Source: Circinella minor (Eukaryota > Mucoromycota > Mucoromycetes > Mucorales > Lichtheimiaceae). Taken from it: a stretch of 20,043 nt of DNA. How positions within the stretch are numbered: the stretch's first letter is position 1; every line of letters starts with the position of its first letter. The position numbers and the translations under genes were made by a program. Shown here in pieces: positions 9,654-19,788 of the stretch. The stretch is taken from NCBI GenBank assembly GCA_016758965.1, contig JAEPRB010000454.1, positions 1-20,043 of the forward strand, in the 5' to 3' direction. Below the pieces are notes generated by a model. The model searched no databases. It was not told the DNA's origin and saw only the letters and a list, made by a program, of their open reading frames with translations.

Positions 9654-9866
9654 GATAAAGCAGCATTTGACCAAGAAAAGGTAAAACAGCGTATCAAACT
9701 TGTAGTAAAAACAAAACATAAATTGCCCATAGCAGCTATTATAAAAGAAAAAAATGAATAAGACAAAGTATGTATTTTTATATTAGCTATTTTCAGAATT
9801 AGCTCGTTTTTCAATCGAGTTCTTCCTGATATAATAGGAAATCTTCTAAGCCAACTTCCAATTTGA
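9654..9866 (+). pseudogene. Possible exon remnant, unidentified
   Basis: Two short open stretches have a coding-like residue mix. Positions 9654-9761 translate to DKAAFDQEKVKQRIKL followed by KLPIAAIIKEKNE and a stop. Positions 9795-9866 translate to SSFFNRVLPDIIGNLLSQLP and a stop, preceded by TTTTCAG that could be a splice acceptor. The implied intron would be only about 30 nt, shorter than others here, so a real gene is doubtful. Family not recognised. Confidence 0.2.
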
Positions 9867-10257
9867 CAGCTATTAATGTACATATTGGGTTTTCTTTATT
9901 TAATTATTTATTCCAGCAATCTTAATTGTGAGGTGTATACTAGTAGAATAAATAATAATTTATCACTTGAACAATAAATAAAAACATACGGAATAAACGA
10001 CGAGTCCTTCAAAACAGAAATTATTCTCGAAAATAAGATGAAAACTATTATTTTATATACGAGTTGGGTTATTTGTATGAGCTGCTTATCATAATGGTTT
10101 ACTCTAGATACGCAATCTGAAAAATGTATCTTGAAGAATTTTGTAGGGACCTCAGGACATTCGAAAAGTCGGAAACTTAACATTAAAATATTCTTAACAA
10201 ATGGGTAGTTGACCCATGAGTGCCCTTTTCTTATTTATTACAAAACTAAGAAAATTA
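9867..10257. other. Intergenic, nothing recognised
   Basis: AT-rich 3' flank of the intact minus-strand gene. A short hairpin-capable ATGGGT...ACCCAT lies at 10201-10217. No supported gene. Confidence 0.4.
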
Positions 10258-10263
10258 TTTATT
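10258..10263 (-). terminator. Candidate poly(A) signal
   Basis: AATAAA on the minus strand, about 17 bases beyond the stop codon of the intact gene, within a longer AAATAAATAA run. A second AATAAATAA-like run lies near 10231-10240. Position fits 3' end formation of the 10280-13269 transcript. Confidence 0.4.
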
Positions 10264-10279
10264 TAACGTATCAAGTTTT

Positions 10280-13269
10280 TCAAGCCGAATGAGTTGCTTG
10301 CCAATTAGTAGGATCTTGATAAGGAAGTGCTTGTGGATTCTTTGACAATTCTTTTCGATACATGTACCAAAGCCATCTGCGTAGCGAAATCGGTATTTCG
10401 TCAAAGTTATTCATTATTTGCCCATATTGACACATGGAAGAATTTACACGGCCGTGCTTGTGCTGCGCGTTTCGAGGAACGGGGCGTTGATTTGTCGGTC
10501 TTCGACTGGGGGACTTAATGGTGTAGCTGTCGCATGGCTGCGGTTCATTGCAACGTATTTCAATAAAAGGCATTTCACGAGTTTCTGCGAGATGTTTTAT
10601 AATCTGTTTTTGAATCTGTGTTTGTTGAATGAAAAATTTCCCTTCATCATCCGGTGGTGTTGTTTGTCCAGGATCCGACGCTTGTATTTCTCTGTCGACT
10701 GCTTGGGTAAACAAAAATTCATCAGATGAGTCAAGTGCTGCATACACAAGACCTAATGACCCTTCTACGCGATTATTTCGATTTTTGTAGTTGCGTTGGT
10801 TTAGAATCGTGGCGGCATCATGTTCATCCATGGCTGGAACTTGTTCTCTATCTTCAAGGTCAAATTCGATCGCATCCAGCATATCGTGGGCATAAAATGC
10901 ATATGCATAAGATAGACCATTATTTTCAGACGTGAGTACTTCTTGCTCAAGTTCTGGACATCTGTGCATTGTATTTTTTGTCTTGTATAAAGACCGTCCA
11001 CAGAATATACATGTTGCAATGGTCAATCCACGATCGCCAGTTTTGTTCCATCGGGATTCCGTCGTTAAATCAACTAAAGCCACTTTCTGTCGCGCCATTT
11101 GGTTTCTTTCGACATTTGCATGTGCACCATATATTCCTAGTTTCCGTTTCTTCAAATAATCATCCCTTCCTTCTTCATCTAAATCACGGGTTGGGTCATT
11201 GCCGAACGCATTGGCTGAGTATTGCATGTCTTTTCCGGATTTGGCGTGCAGAAACCACTCACGGTAGGCGTCACTGAATAGATCAATCCCAGGCGGGCAT
11301 GGAGCAATAGAATATACAAGTCCTCGAGCAAGCCTTGAATCTTCTAGCGTTCTCAGCTGATTCAGCTTATTTATTCTATCTTGACTATGTGGGGCACCTG
11401 GAAACGTGTTCGTCAGTCGTTGTGACCTTCGTTGACTTTGTACACGAATAGTGACCCCTTGGTCTTCACGTCGTCTCTTGGTTGCATTAACACGTTCAGA
11501 CTGAATTCGATTTTCTACGTCGGAAAGAGTTTGTTTTGTTTCACGTAAATGAAGTCCAAGTGGATTGTTGTCCAAGTATTGATTATATTCTTGACGGATA
11601 TCTTGGAGCCAATTCAAAAGATCAACACGATTCTGTGGTTTTGTTTCACCAGTATTAAGACGTTGTCGTACTATCCCCTCAAGCACCAGTGAACAGCAAG
11701 CCACTAAAAATATTTCTTGTGCCTTCAGTTGCTGCAAAATAGGATCGTATCTTAAAGAGCCAGGGTGACGCATCGGTACAAGTAATGCCAAATCCAAAGG
11801 ATCTGGACCATATGAGACGATTGACACATTACCAAGGTCTTCATTATATCGTGTAAAAAATCCAGTTGAGCTAAAGGCTGTGTTGATAATATTTTCAAAA
11901 AAAGTAAAAGATCGCGGCTTATCAACCATATTTAAAAATCGTTCTGCTGGTCCTTTCCAAGCCGTTTCGAGTAAATCAAGATGAAACATGCTGAATAGAA
12001 GGTGGGACATTGATGTGATAATCAGAGGGCGAAGTTGACGCAGATAACGACACATATATGGAACTCCAACGAGCGAAACTTGCTTATATGATAATGGATA
12101 GACATCGACAAATGTTGGATAATTATAATTTTGAGCCGTGGGCACATTTCCAAAGGCGAGAGTAAAAAGAAGTTCGTAGATTTCCCGTAAAAAGAAAGGA
12201 CAACTGCCTGTATCTTGCCAGAATCCAACAGAGCTATTGAACGCTTTTATGGTAATATCTTTTCCGATTAACACTGACACTACTTGTCCGTTAATTATAT
12301 TACGAGGTGTGGCTATGGGGAATAATAATAATGCAATGATAGGTAGATGAGTACTATATTAACTTCCTGGATTGAACATGTAACATTTAGCGTACCTGTA
12401 TCCCTGACATTTTGGACCAGAGCATCACGAGGAATTGGCATTTTCAACGAAGCGTTCTCCCGTCTTTTAAGAAATTGTGCATAATCATCGAAATGGTCTT
12501 GAATATGTAGCTGCAGTTCAGCTGGGGCGGGCGTTCCATTGTACTGGTTAGGATAATTGAATCTAGTTGCAGCATTCCTCCATGATGAAATTAAATCTTG
12601 GTTTGGGTACCAGTCAACATATGCACCACCATTGGCCGAATTTACTGCTATATCTCCTATTGCCTTGATCCAAATATCTTCAATATATCCAGCAGTGACA
12701 AGCGACATGTTGTTTTGTAACTGTAGACCAACTATTTCATATACAATCCATTCTGTAGCACGGGCATCGGTCTTGGTTAGATTTGTGAATCGAGTTCCGC
12801 CAGAAATTGTCAAGTCTTGTTGAAGTCGTTGGTCAGGACTAGATGCTAATGTCATTCCAGCATAAATAAGTGTGCATTGGTGGTCTTCTTGCAGTGTGTT
12901 TGCGCTGTCCAAAAGTTGCTGAGACCAATCGTTGTCGGCTGGGAATTGATTTTGGTAAAGAGACACAAGTTGTTGCAAATCGTGTAAGTTATTTTTTCGA
13001 GCACAGCGAAGGTAGTACCGAGGAGTATCGGTAAGATGGGTATTATTAGGTCCTTCGTCGTCTTCTGGACCAATTCTGTGGTCACTAAGTCGAAGAACGT
13101 TTGCATAATTTACGGGGTTGAATGTCAAAGGTGCTCGTAGAAGAGCATTCAGACAATTATAATGTTCTTCAGTAAATGATTGCCATATCGCATGGTCGTT
13201 AGTAAGAGGCTTTTGAGATCGGGCATCCCGGCGATTGATGATTCTTGTCTTTATGATTTCAAGATCCAT
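10280..13269 (-). CDS. Uncharacterised GIY-YIG-like/zinc-finger protein, intact copy C, two exons
   Basis: Exon 1 is 13269-12396 and exon 2 is 12312-10280, joined across an 83-nt GT/AG intron (12313-12395, phase 1) to give 968 residues without a stop. The same intron position is traceable in copies A and B. Residues about 130-217 resemble a GIY-YIG nuclease core: LIYAGMT (Y136, G138), R148, YIEDIWIKAI with candidate catalytic E197, and N210 followed by ANGG. The first GIY motif is not recognisable, so this is tentative. A basic stretch around residues 568-590 (KRRRED, RRSQR) could be a nuclear signal. C726, C729, H741 and C743 (CIFC, then HRC) form a C2HC zinc-finger-like motif. The C-terminus has RRWLWYMYRKEL, conserved in copy D. 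Start M at 13269 is preferred because of a TATA-like element just upstream; an ATG at 13392 would add 41 very hydrophobic residues. Function unknown; DNA binding or cutting is inference. Confidence 0.8.
12313..12395 (-). other. Intron of the intact copy C gene
   Basis: Donor GTACGC directly follows GATACAG and acceptor CCCCATAG precedes CCACACCTCG. Splicing gives a continuous NVRDTATPRNIINGQ. Copy A keeps the donor but has lost the acceptor. Copy B keeps both, with an 81-nt intron. Confidence 0.8.
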
Positions 13270-13302
13270 ATTATTAAAGAAGTAAGGTTTAGGAAAAGTC
13301 TG

Positions 13303-13310
13303 GTATATAT
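13303..13310 (-). promoter_or_regulatory. TATA-like element upstream of copy C
   Basis: The minus strand reads ATATATACC at this position, about 35 bases before the preferred ATG (13269). It supports the internal start over the upstream ATG at 13392, which would place this element inside the coding region. Confidence 0.35.
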
Positions 13311-14063
13311 AAAAAATAAAATAAATAAAAAAGAGAAGAAATATGAGGAAAAATAAGGATGTGACACAAAAAATATATATTATTTGAGACAATAGCTACG
13401 ATTGATACAAGAACGGCCACTAATGATAAAGTTAAAACACTGTATCAACAAAGATAAATTTAAATTTAGATAAAATAGAGTAAAGGATAGGAGTACGTGA
13501 GGAAGCAAAAATAAAAGAGATAAACTACATGGTATTTATATTTCTTACGAATTATTATGGTACTTGATAAACTAGGTGTGATCACTTTATTGTTGTCATT
13601 GGTATTGTCATTGTTTTAAAAAGAAAATTAAAGGTCGTTCTTTTGATACAGATATCTTTTAACAACAAGTATCAACTCATTCAAAGAATACGACATTCAC
13701 TTATTGCTTATATTCCCATTGTTAACTCTGTCCCCCTTTTTTCGTCAAGTAGCAACACTCTATGTAAAAGAATCATCTACTTATTATAATAATCCATTTC
13801 ACCACATATTACACTTCTAATACTGATGTATCCTGTACTATTTGTTATATTTTCTTCCAAATCCATACATATTAAATAGTATATAGCTGATACAAATTCC
13901 GAATACTACAATTGTAGTCAATAAGTATATGACAATGAGATCTTTATTGATTATTTATTTTTTTAAAACACAGATCATGAAATGCTTTGATTTATGAAAG
14001 GGAGCCATTTTTGACTATACTGAACAACTTCCTTCTTTGCTTTTAATGGGTATAACTATCAGC
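13311..14063. other. AT-rich intergenic, no gene seen
   Basis: Upstream flank of copy C. No coding frame or RNA gene was recognised. Confidence 0.5.
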
Positions 14064-14231
14064 TCACAGAGAATAAAACTGCTCATATAAAAGAGGAAAG
14101 ACTGGATATTTAGTTAAATCGCCTGTTTTGGGATCAGATGAATCAACGAATAGGTCGTCAGCATCGTCAGGAATGATAAAAGTACGTATGATAACTGTTC
14201 TAACAGATTTATCAAAAACATTTATCAAGGA
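14064..14231 (-). pseudogene. Short coding-like open stretch, possible 3' exon remnant
   Basis: The minus strand is open for 55 codons between stops, with a composition unlike the surrounding AT noise. It includes IIPDDADDLFVDSSDPKTG and KYPVFPLLYEQFYSL before TGA (14064-14066). No ATG lies in frame upstream. A TTAG near its start could be a splice acceptor. It may be the last exon of a lost or unrecognised gene; family not identified. Confidence 0.3.
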
Positions 14232-14899
14232 TCAGGAGTAGTCAGTTTTTTTTTTCAAATGATCATACGCTCACTCTCCTTGATTATACGTAACAAGGAT
14301 AACTTTATTATTTTATCACGCATGTCACCAGCAATTTATCTAATGTATCGGTATATTGTTGCCAGTACGAATGTTATTTATATCATGGTTCATTATTACC
14401 ATCAATTTGCGACCACTATTATCATGACAACACTATTACAGTGATACATCTGAATTTTTAACAATACCTCAACTTTACTATTTTTCAATGATGAGAATGC
14501 TATATTGATGGATCCGGTATGTTACTTATACATTTTATTCAAGTACAGTATATACGTATTTCAAATATGATGGTAATAATATACGGATCACCATTATACT
14601 TAATACGTAATAACATAATGAGGTATAGAATTGGATAATAAATATGATTTATAGAATGGTTTGGATATACAGCAGCATCAATTACTTAGACACGTATTAA
14701 TATTATACAGTATATAATATGATAAAAAACAATCACTATTATAAATCCCGGTAAAACGAGTACTGGTTCAACGAATAATGTAAAGCACTAGTGTTTATAA
14801 AAAGAAGATCACTAAAAAAAGGAGCCCATCGGGTCGCACAAATAAGAGGATGCAACAAATATTGTTGATGTATTTTCATAAATAATATGCAAATAGCTA
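14232..14899. other. AT-rich intergenic, no gene seen
   Basis: Very AT-rich. One 61-codon plus frame (14259-14444) is hydrophobic and repetitive in composition and was not accepted as a gene. Confidence 0.5.
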
Positions 14900-15225
14900 T
14901 GTAATTGAGGATGCATATACAAAACAGAAAAATGAGGGGTCAATCATGACATCTTATAAAAGGAAATTTTCAAATGCAACCTCCAATTTTGATTGCTGTT
15001 ACATATTTCATTCATCTATTTTAGCAGCTTGATAATTGATTTTTCGGTCGCTGAATAAAGGCTCATTGAGCCGATGCGATGAGAAACAGACAAACGCTGG
15101 TGTATATATATTAAAAGAATTATTAGAATGGGTAATTAAAAAAAATTGATCCGCCTAATACGAGGAAAAGTTCTGTACTACCATTGCTTGTGGCGAAGGT
15201 TTGATTGCATTTTTGTGTTATGGCC
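14900..15225 (+). repeat. Diverged inverted repeat, right arm
   Basis: Plus-strand counterpart of 560-915. Reading one frame gives F.RSLNKGSLSRCDEKQTNAG followed by VYILKELLEWVIKKN and a stop. A later frame near 15185-15250 gives ACGEGLIAFLCYGHQFLERG. This coding-like but broken sequence suggests a dead element ORF. It was not placed in a named family. The orientation is opposite to the left arm, while the composite units A and B that follow each arm are in direct orientation. Confidence 0.5.
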
Positions 15226-15759
15226 ATCAATTTTTAGAACGTGGCCATTCACGGTAAAAATTATGTCTGGTTATATTAAAAAGAAACGCGATCCAAGGAA
15301 AAAAAATATTGCGTTATCCTCTTTTTTTTTCAGCATCTACCTACAAAGTTTTGCTTTGCAGCGGATTTGATTTAACAGACAAAACAAAAAGCTAATTCCG
15401 AACGAATAGATCGTATTTTATATACCTACTAGATATGGATATCCAGATTATTAGTTTAGGTGGTTCAAACTATTTACAATAAATGTCATAATAAAATAAG
15501 TATATTGTAACAGTAAAAAGTAGGTTTGATAACTATAAAATGTAAAATATAAAACATATTGTACGTAAATAAGAAATTTCAAACATGAATTGACAAGAAT
15601 TATAACATAAAATAACAAATCAAGTCATAATAACATGAATTAACAAAACTTTAACAAGAAATAACAAGGTGATTTTTTTGAAGCATGAGATAACAATGGT
15701 TTTAAGAATTATTAGTGACTAACATGATCCTTTCCCATGGTACTAGTACTAAGTAATAT
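15226..15759. other. Mostly intergenic, tail of repeat relic
   Basis: The first part may continue the coding-like relic of the inverted-repeat arm (to about 15370, in a broken frame). The rest is AT-rich with several TAACAA/ATAACAAG-type short motifs (15598-15695) and no gene. Confidence 0.4.
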
Positions 15760-15808
15760 ATTTACTATAAATAATAAGACCTGGAACCTTGATATCATTT
15801 ATTTTGTT

Positions 15809-17735
15809 CTAAACCTCCTTCGTCAAATGATTCAAAACATCCTTTAATGTTCTGGGAAGCTTTATACAACCTTCGTTTATGACTTTTGTAGTAGATGGAT
15901 CGTCTGAGCAACTAGTTTCCATACAGCCATATTCAAGATTTCCTCGTTTCATGACCAGATCAACTTTCGTACCGACCACTTTCCTATTGAGTTGACCTTC
16001 TTCATTGGTAGATCGATCCATGTTTTTTTCTAATTGAAGAACTAATGCCTGTCTTCTCCCCACTATATATAACCATGAACCCATTAATGTCTATGTTGCC
16101 ACACATGTGAAACTGTGCTATCGTCATGATTTGGTGTTGGATTTCACCTTTAAACACGGAATTTCGGTTTATAAAAACACGACTGAATCAAACCCCATTT
16201 TTTGTGTACAAGATCACCTTCGTTATCATCAGTTGCAGGTAATTGGTAATATAAAAAGAGATCTGTAACGTGAATAATTGATTTCTGAGCCCAATAAAGA
16301 TCAGCTTGAGTCCTCCGATCAAAGTCGTGTAGTTTACGGTGTTCCAAAAGTTCATCTATAGTTTTCTACATGATCAAACAGCCTTAAAGTTACTAATAGA
16401 CACATATAAAAAATTACTATCACACATGCTCAGCATGCCATTTTACCTTGCCCTGATAAGATAATAAGTATTCCTTGAGAAAATCGGGTAATAATGGAAG
16501 TTTGATAGGGTTCAGCGTGTAAATTTGATGGAGCTCTTGGAGAGAAAAATATGCTTCCCAAGCATCGTCTTTCGGTTTAAAAATTAATGAATGGGCAGGG
16601 CTAAGAACAAAATAAGACTATTGGTTAGCACGATGCTTCTAGACCCCTTGTTTACTTAAAAATGCTTCGTTAGACTTACTGGTGATGGGAATACTTCAAA
16701 GCTAATACTTTCATTTTATCTTCAACTGCTACCCTCTGTACTTGTCTAGATTTAGAAATTGTATTGTTGGTATTATTATCCATCACTTTTGATTAGAGTC
16801 GAGGCTCTCATAGGTCTTTTTAACCCATTAGCGGTGGTTGTCGGACAAAAAAGTTTTGTTGCCACTCGAGTTACTATATGATGCCTTCTGTGAAGACGAA
16901 GTACTTGGCGTAGATTGATTATGTGATGTCGCAGTAGTAGTTGAATCATGTTGGATAGATATATTATGCAAGGATGGACTGGTGGCTAAATCATGTGGGT
17001 TAGATTCATTACGTAAAGACGTTTATTTTCAGATATACTAGATTTGATATGGGATGGGGAGGGTGTTGCTTGATTGGTGAAGCGGTGAACAAGACCTTCA
17101 CAAACATTTGACCAGTCTGGTTTATTACGTCTTCTCTAAAAAGTGTTCAGTCACAATTTTTTTTTATTTTATATGATTATACCTTATCACCAATCCCCGA
17201 CTAACCATGGTCAACTATACAACGTAAACTTCAACACACTTTGAAAAAAAAAGTCAAAAAATAAAAACCTTTCTTTTCAGTTTAGCTTTATTCTTTATAA
17301 AGATGGCACTGCCCCTTTAATTTTCTACAAACTATACTCGTAACTGCCATAATAAAATTTAACCTCATACAAATAAATAAATATATACATATATTATATT
17401 TTATATATTATATACTACACTAATCAAACATACAATAGTCAAATTCAGTTCTTTGGCCACGGTATAATATCTAGTTCTCCAAACGGATTGAAAATCTTCA
17501 CCAAGTTTTGTTTTAGATAAAAGGAATGGTGTGTTCTCTTTTACAAAATTGGCGAGGGCTGGACTTTTTTTGTTTCGTCTGCATGCTTGAAGTACTGTTC
17601 TATGACTATAAATAATTATATATTTAATATGCAAGCAATTATTTTCATAGTCATTCTTTTTTTTATTACCTGGACGCCAGTCAAAGACTTGTATATGTCA
17701 AGTTTACTACTTAAGTTCTTGCACCAATATTACCT
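15809..17735 (-). pseudogene. Multi-exon gene, weak PD-(D/E)XK resemblance, copy B, nearly intact in parts
   Basis: Best-preserved exons of this gene. One runs 16783-16680 and may begin with ATG (MDNNTNNTISKSRQ), although it could be internal to a longer gene. Introns of 79 nt (16601-16679) and 81 nt (16366-16446) lead to exon 16600-16447 (with DDAWEAYFSLQELHQ) and an exon from 16365 (with KTIDELLEHRKLHDFDRR and ATDDNEGDLVHKKWG). A TAA at 16150-16152, where copy A has CAA, breaks it. The last exon (stop at 15809-15811) has VVGTKVDLV, LEYGCMET and KLPRTLKDV, and carries the same A7 offset as copy A. Upstream coding-like exons lie at 17135 and below (KPDWSNVCEGLVHRFTNQ, then a Ser/Thr/Asn-rich linker with frame breaks) and about 17570-17434 (KTKLGEDFQSVWRTRYYTV). 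A nuclease role is only a guess. Confidence 0.55.
17160..17400. other. Insertion of roughly 220 bp within an intron of copy B
   Basis: The intron is 78 nt in copy A (2949-3026) but 298 nt in copy B (17136-17433). The flanks of the two introns align; the middle of copy B has no counterpart. It contains AAGGGGCAGTGCC on the minus strand, long A/T runs and a TATATA-rich end. No terminal repeats were clearly seen, so its nature is unknown. Confidence 0.45.
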
Positions 17736-19453
17736 AGTCGGTAACAATGCTTATGCTACGCGTTTTGAGAAGCTGGATGTTGAATTGTTGCCCTTCGACT
17801 GCCGTAATTGTCACATGGATGTGGTCTATTACAACGTATTTCAATAAAAAGCATTTGGAGAGTTTCTTTAAAATGACTTCTAATCTGTTTTTGGGTCTGT
17901 GTTTGTTAAATGAAAAACTTCCTTTCATCTGTCGCCTGGTTGGGTAATCAAAACTCATCAAATAAATCAGGTGCTAGATACACAAGACCTAATGACCCCT
18001 CTATTTGATTATTTCGGTTTTTGTAGTTGTGTTGATTTAGAAAGATGGCTGTGTCATATTCATCCATCACCAAAACTTGTTCACCATTTCCAAGGTTAAA
18101 TTTAATGACATGCTAATTTCCGACACATCGTACACATAAAATCCATAAAAATAAGATAGAACATTCTTTTCAGATGCCAGTACTTCTTGAACAAGTTCTT
18201 GACCTCTGTGCGTTGTATTTTTTGTGTCTTGTATAGTGATCGTTATCATAGCAGAATATATACGTTTCAGTAGTCAACCCACGATATCCAGAATTATTCT
18301 CGACAAGTCTTTTTTTGTTTTCTACATCGAGGCGTGCCAAAAAATCGTTCTTCGTCTATTATTCTTTTCCTCCTTTATTCAAATCGCGAGTTGGATCATT
18401 ACCGAGTGCATCGACCGAGTACTCTATATCCTTTTCCATTTTGGCATGAAGAAACCACTCGTTGTAGACATCATTAGACAAACTAGCTCCAAGTTGACAT
18501 GGAGCAATAGAATGTACAAATCCTCGAGCAATTCTTGTTTCTTCTTGTATTCTCAGCTGATCCAGTTTATTTCTTCTTGCTTGACTATGTGGGGCACCAG
18601 GGAAAATGATCTTTAGCCTTTAGCTGTTGTGATCTTTGTTGACTATGAACACACATAGTAACTCCTTGGCCTTCACGTGGTCTCTTGGCTGCATTAACTC
18701 GATCATACTGAACTTGATTTTTTACGTTGGAAAGAGATTGTTTTGTTTCACAATGTCCAAGTATTGATAATATTCTTGACGGATACCTTGAAGTCAATTC
18801 AAAAGACCAACATGATTCTGTGGCTTTGTTTCACCATTATTAAGATGGCGTCGTACTATTCTTTCAAGCACCAGATAACAGTAAACAATTAAAACACTTT
18901 TTTACGCCTTGAGTTGCTGCACGCATCGGTACAAGTAATGCCCAAATCCAAAGGCTCTGGATCATAAGAGACAATTGACACCATCACCAAGGTCTTTATT
19001 ATATCGTGTAAACAATGGAGTTGAGATAAAAAGTAAACGATCCGGTTTATCAATCATATTCAAAAATCGTTCTGCCAAGCCGTTTCGAATAGAAGGTGGC
19101 AAAGGATAAAGTTGATACAAATATGTAATCCCAACGAGTGGTACTTGTTTATATGATAATGGATAAACATTGACCTATGTTGAATAATTATAATTCTGAG
19201 CTGTGGACATATTTCCAGAGGCGTGGGTAAAAAGAACAGAATCCAATAGAGCTATTGTATATCTTTTTGATTCACACTGATATTACGTGTTCGTTGATTA
19301 AATTGTGAGGTGTGCTATGAAAAAAAAATAAGACAATAACATGTAAATAACTATTATATGAAGTTGCTGTAAATGACATATAATATTTAGCGTACCTATA
19401 CCTCTAACAATTTTGAACAAGAGCATCATTAGGAAGTGGGATTTTCAACAAAG
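17736..19453 (-). pseudogene. GIY-YIG-like/zinc-finger family gene, copy B, heavily degraded
   Basis: Minus-strand relic matching exon 2 and the end of exon 1 of the intact gene. Intron ends are still visible (donor at 19395, acceptor AG at 19315-19316, 81 nt). The coding part is broken by many indels. Recognisable frames include a 60-residue piece at 18067-18249 (ELVQEVLASEKN against ELEQEVLTSENN) and pieces near 18600-18800. The zinc-finger cysteines are not preserved (HRG replaces HRC). At about 17755 the native C-terminus is replaced by NA*HKHCYRLGNI, the same junction as in copy A, here with a TAG. Confidence 0.75.
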
Positions 19454-19507
19454 AAAAGAGTGGGAAAAAAGAAATGGATTTTATTCACCACTGACTGTAA
19501 AAAAAAT

Positions 19508-19574
19508 TAAATAGGGGCAATTGTACATAGACGGGACCCTTAGTCGTCCCATCTTCTATGTTTAAATTTACCAC

Positions 19575-19623
<49 letters not shown>

Positions 19624-19788
19624 AATATAATAGTAGACTCCCAAAAATTATTAATGAAATTACCTTCCTTTTTTGGAAGTACAACATTTTTTTAAGTTCC
19701 TCATTTCTCTTCCTCCACCTTATTTCACCTCAGTGTAAAATAAAAGCTTTACTTATTCAAAACTATTTAACAATTTAACATTGTCGAA
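19508..19788. other. Upstream region of the right-edge gene
   Basis: Contains the TATC microsatellite and a C/T-rich stretch (about 19700-19735) before the ATG at 19789, as in many fungal promoters. No TATA box was assigned. Confidence 0.35.
19577..19623. repeat. (TATC)11 microsatellite
   Basis: Eleven perfect TATC units (19577-19620) followed by TAT. Uninterrupted, so probably length-variable. Confidence 0.95.

Larger units (their letters stand above)
15760..19507 (-). repeat. Composite repeat unit, copy B (about 3.7 kb)
   Basis: Direct repeat of 1668-5471, about 14.1 kb away. The left part (15772-17140) is very similar to copy A; the right part is more degraded. It keeps about 150 bp missing from copy A near 3386 and carries an extra roughly 220 bp in one intron (about 17160-17400). 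Its right end aligns with the TTA where the Harbinger element begins beside copy A, followed here by AATAGGGGCAATTG. Confidence 0.8.

Noticed and set aside
9051..10183. Several 73-91 codon minus-strand open frames
   Set aside because: AT-driven composition, no conserved motifs, no match to any repeat copy.
10280..13269. Reverse transcriptase, integrase or viral capsid signature in the large gene
   Set aside because: No YxDD-type motif, no DDE or HHCC integrase pattern and no recognisable viral block were seen.
13270..13392. N-terminal extension of 41 very hydrophobic residues on copy C (a possible signal anchor)
   Set aside because: It lies in low-complexity AT-rich DNA with a TATA-like element inside it, and the ATG at 13269 starts normal coding composition.
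15146..15370. Possible Tc1/mariner transposase fragment in a 74-codon plus frame
   Set aside because: Only a loose W..S...G-PFT-like resemblance and no catalytic motif. The competing frame with CGEGLIAFLCYGHQF looks more coding-like.
19577..19623. CRISPR-like array
   Set aside because: A simple 4-bp tandem repeat with no spacers.
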